Source: an uncultured Clostridia bacterium
Lineage (GTDB): Bacteria > Bacillota > Clostridia > Christensenellales > Borkfalkiaceae
DNA length: 38,869 bases
NCBI GenBank assembly: GCA_934271275.1
Contig: CAKQRD010000017.1
Coordinates: forward strand, 1 to 38,869
Direction of reading: 5' to 3'
Shown here: in pieces, positions 14,506 to 22,211 of the stretch
Numbering within the stretch: the stretch's first letter is position 1
Layout of the letters: each line of letters begins with the position of its first letter
Translations under genes and position numbers: made by a program
Notes under the pieces: model-generated
Seen by the model: only the letters and a program-made list of their open reading frames with translations
Databases searched by the model: none
Told to the model about the DNA's origin: nothing

Positions 14506-16215
14506 TTATTGCTTATATAACCATTCGTATTTTTCCGCCGAAGATTTCCAGGAAAAATCCGAAGTCATCGCCCTTTCGCGAACGACTTTCCAACTCTTCG
14601 CGTCGTGATAAGTTCTTATCGCTTCGTTCACTACGTAAAGCATATCGTGCGCGTTGTAGTCGCGGAAGGTAAAACCGTTGCCGCTATCGCCCGTATAAGC
14701 CTTTATGCTGTCGTTAAGTCCGCCGGTTTCTCTGACGACGGGTACGGTTCCGTAGCGAGAAGCTATCATCTGCGACAGCCCGCACGGTTCCATTTTAGAA
14801 GGCATAAGGAAAATGTCCGCACCCGAATAGATTTTGCGCGACAAATCCTGATTATATGCAATTATCGCCGCGCATTTTCCGCGGTAACAATACGCCGTAT
14901 GAGTGAAAAAATTCTCGTACGCGATCTCGCCTTTTCCGAGTATTACGACCTGCACGTCCTGCGATAAAAGCGTTTCTATCGTGCTTCTTATAAGATCCAG
15001 CCCTTTATGGGAAACAAGCCGCGAAATAACCGCGATAATCGGCACGTCGGCACGCACGGGTAAACCCAGAAGTTTTTGAAGCTCCGCCTTGCAAACGGCT
15101 TTTCCCGAAAGGTCTTTTACCGAATAATTCTTAAAAAGATATTTATCCGTTTCCGGATTATAGTAATCGTAGTCTATACCGTTAAGTATACCGTAAATCT
15201 TGTAGGAATTTCTTGCAATTATATTTTCGAGTCCGTGCGCGAAAAACGCGTTTTTAATCTCTTCCGCGTACGTCGGGCTTACCGTGTTTACAAGGTCACT
15301 CATTTCGATTGCGGCTTTCATAAGATTCACGTTTCCGTCAAACTCCGCAAAATCTCGCAGATTATCGGGAAAGCCGAAAAGAGAACCGAACGTTTCCATT
15401 CCGAATATACCCTGATATTCGATATTATGAATGGTGAATACCGTTTTTATTCTCCGGTATTTTTCGTCGGCGTAATACATTCCTTTAAGGTAAACGATAG
15501 ACGCCGCCGTCTGCCAGTCGTTGCATTGCAAAACGTCCGGATATATATCGAGGCGTGCAAGCGTATCGAGAGCCGCGCGCGAGAAAAACGCAAAACGTTC
15601 CCCGTCGTCGTAAAAACCGTACACGTTGCCTTCCCTGCCGAAATAGTATTCGTTATCGATAAAATAAAACTTTACGCCCTCGTGTTCGTAATAAAACACG
15701 CCCGCATATTGCCAGCGCCAACCGACGCTGACATTAAAGTTCGTAAGGAATCTGAATTTGGACTTATATTCGTTAGAAATCGCTTTGTATAAAGGAATTA
15801 TAACGCTTACGTCGTTGTCGGGGTTTTTTGCGAGAGCTTTCGGAAGCGAGCCGAGAACGTCCGCAAGTCCGCCGGTCGCGATAAACGGTGCGGCTTCCGA
15901 ACCGAAAAAGACTATCTTTTTCTTTTCCGTAACCGTTATTTCGGGAAGCGGTTTCGCACTCGCTTTTACGGCTTTATCTGCAACGGGCTTTCCGCCGATT
16001 GCGGGGAGAGGTACTGCCTCCGCAACTTTTTTAACGGTTTTTCTTTCCGTCCCGACGGTTTTTTTCGCGGGTGCTTTTTTTGCCGGCGTTTTTTTTGCGG
16101 GGACGGCGGGTTTAGCCGATTTTTCCGTTTTTTTCGTAGCGGATTCGCTTGTTTTCGTGCGTACGGGTAAAGTGGTTGCAACGGCAGCCGTATGTTTAAC
16201 TGATTTTTCGGTCAT
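14506..16215 (-). CDS. glgA: Glycogen synthase (ADP-glucose, GT5) with basic N-terminal extension
   Basis: GlgA transfers glucose from ADP-glucose to growing alpha-1,4-glucan. The GT5 core starts near residue 98; the protein is 569 residues against about 477 for typical GlgA. Core marks include TIHNIEYQG and the C-terminal SKMEPCGLSQM segment with the catalytic-site glutamate, followed by TGGLND. Two oddities stand out. Residues 1-97 form a Lys/Ala/Pro/Thr-rich extension with three PAKK repeats (39-42, 44-47, 49-52), histone-H1-like. The ADP-glucose-binding KxGGL motif reads ATGGL (113-117), with Ala in place of Lys. The start is firm: AAAGGAG lies close upstream and there is no internal Met before the core. 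It lies 22 bases after glgD. Confidence 0.95.
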   Translation of the reverse strand: MTEKSVKHTAAVATTLPVRTKTSESATKKTEKSAKPAVPAKKTPAKKAPAKKTVGTERKTVKKVAEAVPLPAIGGKPVADKAVKASAKPLPEITVTEKKKIVFFGSEAAPFIATGGLADVLGSLPKALAKNPDNDVSVIIPLYKAISNEYKSKFRFLTNFNVSVGWRWQYAGVFYYEHEGVKFYFIDNEYYFGREGNVYGFYDDGERFAFFSRAALDTLARLDIYPDVLQCNDWQTAASIVYLKGMYYADEKYRRIKTVFTIHNIEYQGIFGMETFGSLFGFPDNLRDFAEFDGNVNLMKAAIEMSDLVNTVSPTYAEEIKNAFFAHGLENIIARNSYKIYGILNGIDYDYYNPETDKYLFKNYSVKDLSGKAVCKAELQKLLGLPVRADVPIIAVISRLVSHKGLDLIRSTIETLLSQDVQVVILGKGEIAYENFFTHTAYCYRGKCAAIIAYNQDLSRKIYSGADIFLMPSKMEPCGLSQMIASRYGTVPVVRETGGLNDSIKAYTGDSGNGFTFRDYNAHDMLYVVNEAIRTYHDAKSWKVVRERAMTSDFSWKSSAEKYEWLYKQ

Positions 16216-16237
16216 TTTTACTTCTCCTTTAATCTTC

Positions 16238-17344
16238 TTAAATCATAATTCCCTTGCCGATATAGAACGGGTGATTAACGCTGCCAGACAAAACTTTCCT
16301 GTCCGTTATAGTAACGTTTTTATCCGTTATAATGGCGTCGAGCGTGCAATTTTCTCCGAGCACGGTGTTTTGCATAACGATGCTGTTTCTTACAACCGAA
16401 CCTCTTCCTACCTTAACGTTCCTGAAAAGTATGCTGTTCTGCACTTCGCCTTCTATAACGCAGCCGTCGGCAATCATAGAATTTTTTACGATTGCGGCAT
16501 TGCCGTATTTGGTAGGCGCGCTGTCGCGTATTTTAGTGAATACGCTTCTGTCGCCGAAAATCTCGTCTCTCACTTTCTTGTCGAGCATGGCAAGATTACT
16601 GTCGTAATAAGACTGTATAGAAGTTATTCCCGCATAAAACCCTTTATGCTCGAAAGCGCAAACCTTCATGCTTTCGAGGTTTTTAGAAATAATATCGCCC
16701 ATAAAATGAGTATAATTATGCGAAATACTGTCCATAACGAGGTTTTGCAAAAGCGTTCTTTTAAGAACGAACACGTTTGCAAAAACGTTTTCTTCGTCGG
16801 TGTCTTCGTTCGTTTCCGTATTCACCCCTGCAACCCTGTCGCCGGAAAGTCTGAAAACCGTGGCGCGTTCTCCCTCGTTTATCGTGCGTTTCTTGTAAAC
16901 GAGCGTCACGTCTGCCTGATTTTTTACGTGGAAATCTATTACGTCGCCGTAATTTATTCTGCAAACCGCGTCGCAATCGGTCATAACCACGTAATCCTCG
17001 TCCGCACGGAAAAGGAAGTTCGTTATGCCTTTAAGAGCCTCTAACCGAGAGTTATACAGCGTGCTGTTTTCCGCGTTGCCGTACGGCGGAAGTATGATAA
17101 CGCCGCCGTCTTTACGCGCAAGATCCCAGTCTTTACCGCTTCCGACGTGATCCATCAGCGACTGATAATTGTTTTTCGTTATAATACCGACGGTATCTAT
17201 CCCGGAATTTACCATGTTGGAAAGCGGAAAATCGATAAGACGGTATCTTCCTCCGAAAGGTATAGAACCGAGAGTTCTTATCCTTGAAAGTTCGGGAATA
17301 CTTTTATCGTGAATGTTAGAAAAAATTATACCTACCGCTCTCAT
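16238..17344 (-). CDS. glgD: Glucose-1-phosphate adenylyltransferase, GlgD subunit
   Basis: GlgD is the non-catalytic or regulatory partner of GlgC in Firmicutes. This 368-residue protein has the degenerate nucleotidyltransferase opening (GIIFSNIHD where GlgC has AMLLAGGQGSRL), the conserved RYRLIDFPLSNMVNSGI stretch, and a C-terminal left-handed beta-helix of hexapeptide repeats. Loss of the GGxGxRL loop agrees with the subunit lacking its own activity. The ATG overlaps the glgC stop by one base (TAATG) behind a strong AAGGAGG, giving coupled, probably near-stoichiometric expression with GlgC. Confidence 0.95.
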   Translation of the reverse strand: MRAVGIIFSNIHDKSIPELSRIRTLGSIPFGGRYRLIDFPLSNMVNSGIDTVGIITKNNYQSLMDHVGSGKDWDLARKDGGVIILPPYGNAENSTLYNSRLEALKGITNFLFRADEDYVVMTDCDAVCRINYGDVIDFHVKNQADVTLVYKKRTINEGERATVFRLSGDRVAGVNTETNEDTDEENVFANVFVLKRTLLQNLVMDSISHNYTHFMGDIISKNLESMKVCAFEHKGFYAGITSIQSYYDSNLAMLDKKVRDEIFGDRSVFTKIRDSAPTKYGNAAIVKNSMIADGCVIEGEVQNSILFRNVKVGRGSVVRNSIVMQNTVLGENCTLDAIITDKNVTITDRKVLSGSVNHPFYIGKGIMI

Positions 17345-18549
17345 TATTTTTCCTCCTTCGTAACGTTATTGTCTACGATTGCTCCGGCGGGAACGCTTGC
17401 GCCCGCCTCAACCGAAAGATTTCTGCCGAGTACGGCTATCTTGTTTTTTCCGTTTACAACCTCTTCCCCGACCGTTGCGTTTTTACCGACCGTCGTTTTT
17501 TCGTCTACGATAGAGAACTTTACTTCGGCGTTTGCGCAAATCTTGGATTCTGCCATAATAATACTGTTTTTTACGATTGCGCCTTTTTCTACTATCACGT
17601 CGCTTGAAAGAACGGAATTTTCTACCGTACCGTAAATTTCGCAACCGCTCATGATAATGCTGTTGCCTATTTTAGCTTCGTTTCCGATATAATGCGGCGG
17701 AGCAAGCGGGCTTCTCGACTGAATTTTCCAACTGCTGTCCGCAACGTGAAACTTTGGATCGTCGCCTAACAAGTCCATGTTTGCTTCGTATAAAGAGTCT
17801 ATCGTTCCCACGTCTTTCCAGTATCCGTTAAACTCGTACGCCATCATTTTTTCGCCCGCGGCAAGCATCTTCGGTAAAATATCTTTCCCGAAATCGTTAG
17901 AAGATTTTGCGTCTTTCGCGTCCTCTTCCAGATATTTATAAAGTTTTTTCGCGGAGAAAACGTATATTCCCATAGAAGCGAGCGTGGATTTCGGCTCTTT
18001 GGGTTTTTCTTCAAACTCGTATATAGAACCGTCTTCTCTCGTATTGAGAATGCCGAAGCGCGAAGCTTCGCTTTTTTTCACGTTGATGGCAGCTATCGTG
18101 CAATCCGCGTCGTTTAAGATATGATAATTTATCATTATCGAATAATTCATTTTGTAAATATGATCGCCCGAAAGAATCAGCACGTAATCCGGATCGAACT
18201 GTTTTATAAAATGAACGTTCTGATATATGGCGTTTGCCGTACCTTTATACCAGTCCGAAGAATTTTTAGCCTGATACGGAGAGAGAATATGCACCCCCCC
18301 GAAGGCTCTGTCCAAATCCCACGGCTGACCGTTTCCTATATAGTCGTTTAGAACGAGCGGCTGATACTGCGTTAATACGCCTACCGTATCTATACCCGAA
18401 TTAACGCAGTTGGAAAGCGGGAAGTCTATAATTCTGTACTTACCCCCGAAAGATACCGCAGGTTTTGCGATATTGTTCGTCAGCGCGTATAAACGGCTGC
18501 CTTGTCCGCCCGCAAGCAGCATTGCGACGCATTTTTTCTTCCTTATCAT
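17344..18549 (-). CDS. glgC: Glucose-1-phosphate adenylyltransferase, catalytic subunit
   Basis: GlgC makes ADP-glucose from glucose-1-phosphate and ATP, the committed step of bacterial glycogen synthesis. Marks are the nucleotide loop AMLLAGGQGSRL, IAKPAVSFGGKYRIIDF, the metal-site region SGDHIYKM and a C-terminal beta-helix. The start is set at the ATG at 18549 (401 residues): CAGGAG lies seven bases upstream, and the protein then begins like B. subtilis GlgC (short basic head before CVAMLLAGG). An ATG ten codons earlier (18579) overlaps the glgB stop as ATGA but lacks a ribosome site; it cannot be excluded. It overlaps glgD by one base. Confidence 0.96.
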   Translation of the reverse strand: MIRKKKCVAMLLAGGQGSRLYALTNNIAKPAVSFGGKYRIIDFPLSNCVNSGIDTVGVLTQYQPLVLNDYIGNGQPWDLDRAFGGVHILSPYQAKNSSDWYKGTANAIYQNVHFIKQFDPDYVLILSGDHIYKMNYSIMINYHILNDADCTIAAINVKKSEASRFGILNTREDGSIYEFEEKPKEPKSTLASMGIYVFSAKKLYKYLEEDAKDAKSSNDFGKDILPKMLAAGEKMMAYEFNGYWKDVGTIDSLYEANMDLLGDDPKFHVADSSWKIQSRSPLAPPHYIGNEAKIGNSIIMSGCEIYGTVENSVLSSDVIVEKGAIVKNSIIMAESKICANAEVKFSIVDEKTTVGKNATVGEEVVNGKNKIAVLGRNLSVEAGASVPAGAIVDNNVTKEEK

Positions 18550-18575
18550 TTTGTTACTCCTGTAAATTTGTTCCG

Positions 18576-20480
18576 TCATATTTTTTCAAAATAAACAGCG
18601 GTAAACGGCGGCAGGTCGAAGCAAATCGAATTCCGTCTGCCGTGTGCGCTCTTTTTTGCCGTTTTAAGCGTTTTCTTCGTCACTCTGCCTTCACCGCCGA
18701 ACTTTTTATCGTCCGAGCAAAGCACCGCTTTATATACGCCCGAATTAACGCCGAGTCTGTATTTTTTATATTCGTTGCCGGAGAAATTTATAATGGCGAC
18801 AAGCTCGCTTCCTTTTTTATCTCTCCTTATAAACGAAATTACGTTATTGTCCTTTTCGTCTGCGGAAATCCACTCGAATCCGTCCCACGAATCCTCTATT
18901 TCGTAAAGCGCGGGCGTGGACTTGTATATCTCGTTCACCTTAACGTTATAATCGGAAAGCTTTTTGTGAAGCTCGAATTTCGTCATAAAAAATTCAAGTC
19001 CCTCTTTATAGTTCCATTCCTTAAATTGTCCGAACTCGTTCCCCATAAAAGTAAGCTTTTTGCCGGGGTGAGCATACATGTAAGCGGTGAACGCGCGCAA
19101 GTTCGCGAATTTTTGCGGAACGTCGCCCCACATTTTATCGAGAAGAGATTTTTTGCCGTGAACGACTTCGTCGTGCGAAACGGGCAGAATAAAATTCTCG
19201 CTGAACGCGTAGAACATAGAAAAAGTTATCTTGTTATGATTAGCCGAGCGGAAATAAGGATCGCATTGCATGTAAGACAGTACGTCGTTCATCCAGCCCA
19301 TATTCCACTTAAAATTAAAACCGAGTCCGCCTACGTCCGTCGGTTTCGTTATAAGCGGAAACGCCGTAGACTCTTCCGCAATCATCAGAGCGTACGGATA
19401 AGCCCCGAATATTACTTCGTTAAGCTTTTTCAAAAAGGCTATCGCCTGCAAATTATAATTTCCGCCGTTTTCGTTGGGAATCCACTCTCCCGCCTTTCTG
19501 TCGTAATCGAGATACAGCATAGAAGCAACTGCGTCTACGCGAAGTCCGTCCGCATGGTACACGTCGAAATAAAATTTCGCGTTAGATATAAGGAAGCTTT
19601 GTACCTCGTTTCTTCCCCAGTCGAAAACGCGCGTTCCCCAAGATTTGTGCTCTTGCCTGTCTATCCCCTGATATTCGTACGAAGGCGTTCCGTCGAACTC
19701 GAAAAGTCCGTGTTCGTCTTTCGGAAAATGCGCGGGAACCCAGTCGAGTATTACGCCTATCCCGTTTTCGTGACAACTGTCTACAAAATACATAAAGTCT
19801 TTCGGCGTACCGAAGCGAGAAGATACCGCGTAGTATCCCGTTACCTGATACCCCCACGAACCGTCGAACGGATACTCGGAAACGGGCATAAGCTCTACGT
19901 GCGTATATCCCTCTTGCTTAACGTACGGAATAAGCTCTCTTGCGTATTCGCGATATGTATAATAGCCGCCGTCCGAATGCCTTTTCCACGAGGCGAAATT
20001 CACCTCGTAAATATTCATCGGTTTATCGTAAGGAAGCGACCTGTTTTCGATATATTTTTCGTCTTTCCACTCGTAGCCCGTTAAATCGTATAATTTAGAA
20101 GCGGTTTTGGGCGGCGTTTCCGCGTGAAAAGCATACGGATCGGCTTTCAAAACCGTTTTCCCCGCATGAATAACCGCATACTTATAGTTATCGTACTCTT
20201 TAAGACCTTCGATAAAAAGTTCGTATACTCCGCCTTCGGAAATTCTCGTCATGGGATTTTTGGTCTTGTCCCAACCGTTAAAATCCCCGACGACCGCTAC
20301 CGAATCCGCGTTTTTCGCCCAAACTCTGAAAATAACGCCGACGGCGTTTTTTCGGTGCGTAAAGTGCGCGCCCATAAACTCGTAGGCGTTATAATTTGTT
20401 CCTTGATGAAAAAGATATAAAGGAAGAGCTTCGTCGTTTGCGAGCTTTTCCGTTATGCTGTCCGTCCGTTTCAAACTCAT
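18576..20480 (-). CDS. glgB: 1,4-alpha-glucan branching enzyme
   Basis: This 634-residue GH13 enzyme introduces alpha-1,6 branches into glycogen. An N-terminal CBM48 module carries AVVGDFNGWD (62-71). The catalytic barrel follows, with region DWVPAHF (246-252), nucleophile D316 in DGLRVD, acid/base E369 in MIAEES and SHDEV with D437. A C-terminal beta domain closes the protein. It belongs to the shorter branching enzymes without the extra N1 domain of E. coli GlgB (728 residues). The ATG is two bases after the pgi stop with only a weak ribosome site, suggesting translational coupling to pgi. Confidence 0.96.
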   Translation of the reverse strand: MSLKRTDSITEKLANDEALPLYLFHQGTNYNAYEFMGAHFTHRKNAVGVIFRVWAKNADSVAVVGDFNGWDKTKNPMTRISEGGVYELFIEGLKEYDNYKYAVIHAGKTVLKADPYAFHAETPPKTASKLYDLTGYEWKDEKYIENRSLPYDKPMNIYEVNFASWKRHSDGGYYTYREYARELIPYVKQEGYTHVELMPVSEYPFDGSWGYQVTGYYAVSSRFGTPKDFMYFVDSCHENGIGVILDWVPAHFPKDEHGLFEFDGTPSYEYQGIDRQEHKSWGTRVFDWGRNEVQSFLISNAKFYFDVYHADGLRVDAVASMLYLDYDRKAGEWIPNENGGNYNLQAIAFLKKLNEVIFGAYPYALMIAEESTAFPLITKPTDVGGLGFNFKWNMGWMNDVLSYMQCDPYFRSANHNKITFSMFYAFSENFILPVSHDEVVHGKKSLLDKMWGDVPQKFANLRAFTAYMYAHPGKKLTFMGNEFGQFKEWNYKEGLEFFMTKFELHKKLSDYNVKVNEIYKSTPALYEIEDSWDGFEWISADEKDNNVISFIRRDKKGSELVAIINFSGNEYKKYRLGVNSGVYKAVLCSDDKKFGGEGRVTKKTLKTAKKSAHGRRNSICFDLPPFTAVYFEKI

Positions 20481-20482
20481 TT

Positions 20483-21901
20483 TCAGATAGTATATTCTTC
20501 TTTTTTCTTGGGAGCGGCTTCCATTTCCGCTTTGGTCTTTTCGTAGCCTTTTCTTCCGAACAGCGCGTAAGTAGCGTTTTTACCGCCTTCAACGCCCGGC
20601 TGGTCGTAAGTATTGATGCCGAGCATTTCTCCCGCAAACGCCGTTTCCATTTCAAACATATACAAAAGCTCGCCTATGGTGAAAGCGTTTACTTCGGGAA
20701 GCATAATAGTATAGTTAGGTCTGCCCGCCGCGGTGAGCGCGTATTCGGTAGCCTCTCTTTCGGTGTTTATAAGCTCGTTCAAAGTATGTCCGCAAAGGAA
20801 CGACACGTCGGGAATGTCCGCATAGCCGTCGCTTATCACTACTTCCGAACGGAATTTTTCCACCCCGATTATGGTTATAACCTTATCGAACGGTCCTTCT
20901 CTGTAAAGTTGAACCTGCGAGTGCTGATCGGTAACACCGAGTGCCTTCACGGGCGTTTGTCCCGCGTAAACCTTTGCTCCGAGCTTGTTTACTCTCTTGC
21001 CGAGACTTTCACCCCAAAGCTGACAGTACCAGTCCGCAATGTATTTAAGGCTGTCCGCATAAGGCATCATCACGGAAATATTTTTACCGCGTTTCATTGA
21101 AAGAACTTCCAAATATGCGGAAAAAAGTGCGGGATTTTTTCTGACCTCGCGGTTTTTGCATATTTTTCTCATATGCGCCGCGCCCTCTAAAAGCTCTTTT
21201 ATGTTTATTCCGACGACTGCCGCGGGAAGAAGCCCGACAGGCGACAGCTCGGAAAATCTTCCGCCGACGTTATCGGGGATATAGAAGGTTTTAAGTCCTT
21301 CTGCCTTAGCTATTTTTATAAGGTTACCCTTGCTTTCGGAAGTGGTGGCTATCATATGGTCTTTCGCCTTATCGCCGAATTTCTTTTTAAGGATATCCAT
21401 AATGATGAGATATTGAGCCATAGTTTCGCTCGTCGCGCCGCTCTTCGTGACTACGTTGAACATAGTTTTATCAAGATCCAGCACGTCTAAAAGCGCAGCC
21501 ATTCTTTCGGGATCTACGTTATCTTCAACGTAAAGCTTCGGGTATTTTCTGTCGAATTTGGGAAGTTCGTTGTGTCTCAAATGGCAAAGAGCCTGAAACG
21601 CCGCTATCGGACCTAACGCCGAACCGCCTATTCCGAGTACGACGAAGTTATCGAATTTTTTTCTTACTTCGCGCGCGGTAGACATAATATCTTTGACTAT
21701 TTCCGTTTGCGCGACGGGCAAATCCATCCAACCGGTCATACCCTCTCCGCGGCTCGTCATAACCGCTCTGTAAGCCCTTCTCGCCTGCTTTAAGCCTTCT
21801 TCGAGTTCCTCGTCGGTAAAGCCCTCTTTACCGACGAATTCCGCCATCATATTGTTATAATCGAGTTTAAGCTCCAAGCTTTTTCTTGTCTCTAAATTCA
21901 T
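20483..21901 (-). CDS. pgi: Glucose-6-phosphate isomerase
   Basis: Pgi interconverts glucose-6-phosphate and fructose-6-phosphate. This 472-residue protein has both sugar-isomerase halves: the first with VLGIGGSALGP and TKSGATSET (phosphate binding), the second with GGRFSELSPVGLLP and the C-terminal NTYDQPGVEGGK segment. AAGGAG lies ten bases before the ATG. It is the first gene behind a near-consensus promoter and only two bases from glgB. Its place at the head of the glycogen operon suggests it feeds fructose-6-phosphate into the glucose-phosphate pool for storage, though it may also be the cell's only glycolytic Pgi. Confidence 0.97.
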   Translation of the reverse strand: MNLETRKSLELKLDYNNMMAEFVGKEGFTDEELEEGLKQARRAYRAVMTSRGEGMTGWMDLPVAQTEIVKDIMSTAREVRKKFDNFVVLGIGGSALGPIAAFQALCHLRHNELPKFDRKYPKLYVEDNVDPERMAALLDVLDLDKTMFNVVTKSGATSETMAQYLIIMDILKKKFGDKAKDHMIATTSESKGNLIKIAKAEGLKTFYIPDNVGGRFSELSPVGLLPAAVVGINIKELLEGAAHMRKICKNREVRKNPALFSAYLEVLSMKRGKNISVMMPYADSLKYIADWYCQLWGESLGKRVNKLGAKVYAGQTPVKALGVTDQHSQVQLYREGPFDKVITIIGVEKFRSEVVISDGYADIPDVSFLCGHTLNELINTEREATEYALTAAGRPNYTIMLPEVNAFTIGELLYMFEMETAFAGEMLGINTYDQPGVEGGKNATYALFGRKGYEKTKAEMEAAPKKKEEYTI

Positions 21902-21955
21902 TTGAGTAAATCTCCTTGTTCGTTAAGCTATCTTTCGTAGTTTATTACTTTATAT

Positions 21956-21984
21956 ATTCTAATACAAAATAAGACAAATGTCAA
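21956..21984 (-). promoter_or_regulatory. Strong sigma-A promoter of the glycogen operon
   Basis: On the - strand: a perfect TTGACA (21979-21984), a 17-base spacer and TAGAAT (21956-21961), about 55 bases before the pgi ATG. No other convincing promoter is seen down to the GH13 gene, so about 11.7 kb is probably one transcript. Confidence 0.85.
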
Positions 21985-22171
21985 TACACGATTTCTAAAT
22001 TTTATGCATTTTACCAAGTTTTTAACTTTTAAATATTTGTTATAAACGCGCTTTCGGCAAAAAATGCTCGAAGAAATCTTTTTTTGCAAAAAATCGGTTA
22101 TCCGTCCGTCTGTTTTTCGGTAGCCTTTTTTAGTCTGCGGCGAAACAATGGTTACGTAAAGAATCTAACGG
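21985..22171. other. Intergenic DNA between pgi and valS
   Basis: This AT-rich spacer, part of a 310-base gene-free stretch, holds no credible coding sequence. The only structure is an imperfect A/T-rich inverted repeat, GCAAAAAA (22057-22064) against TTTTTTGC (22080-22087), of doubtful meaning. Confidence 0.5.
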
Positions 22172-22201
22172 AAAACGGCGTTTCCGAAAAAGGAAACGCC
22201 G
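22172..22201. terminator. Terminator downstream of valS
   Basis: CGGCGTTTCC (22176-22185) pairs perfectly with GGAAACGCCG (22192-22201). On the - strand it is followed by TTTT (22172-22175). It lies 10 bases past the valS stop. Confidence 0.88.
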
Positions 22202-22211
22202 CGCTTTTTTA

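Noticed and set aside
15758..17044. A 428-codon + strand open frame opposite glgA and glgD
   Set aside because: Its alanine/phenylalanine-rich part is just the complement of the Lys-rich GlgA extension; no family match and no ribosome site.
18465..20084. A 539-codon open frame on the + strand opposite glgB and the start of glgC
   Set aside because: It is antisense to clear catalytic motifs of GlgB, shows no domain or plausible composition, and lacks a ribosome site. Codon bias of the - strand gene explains it.
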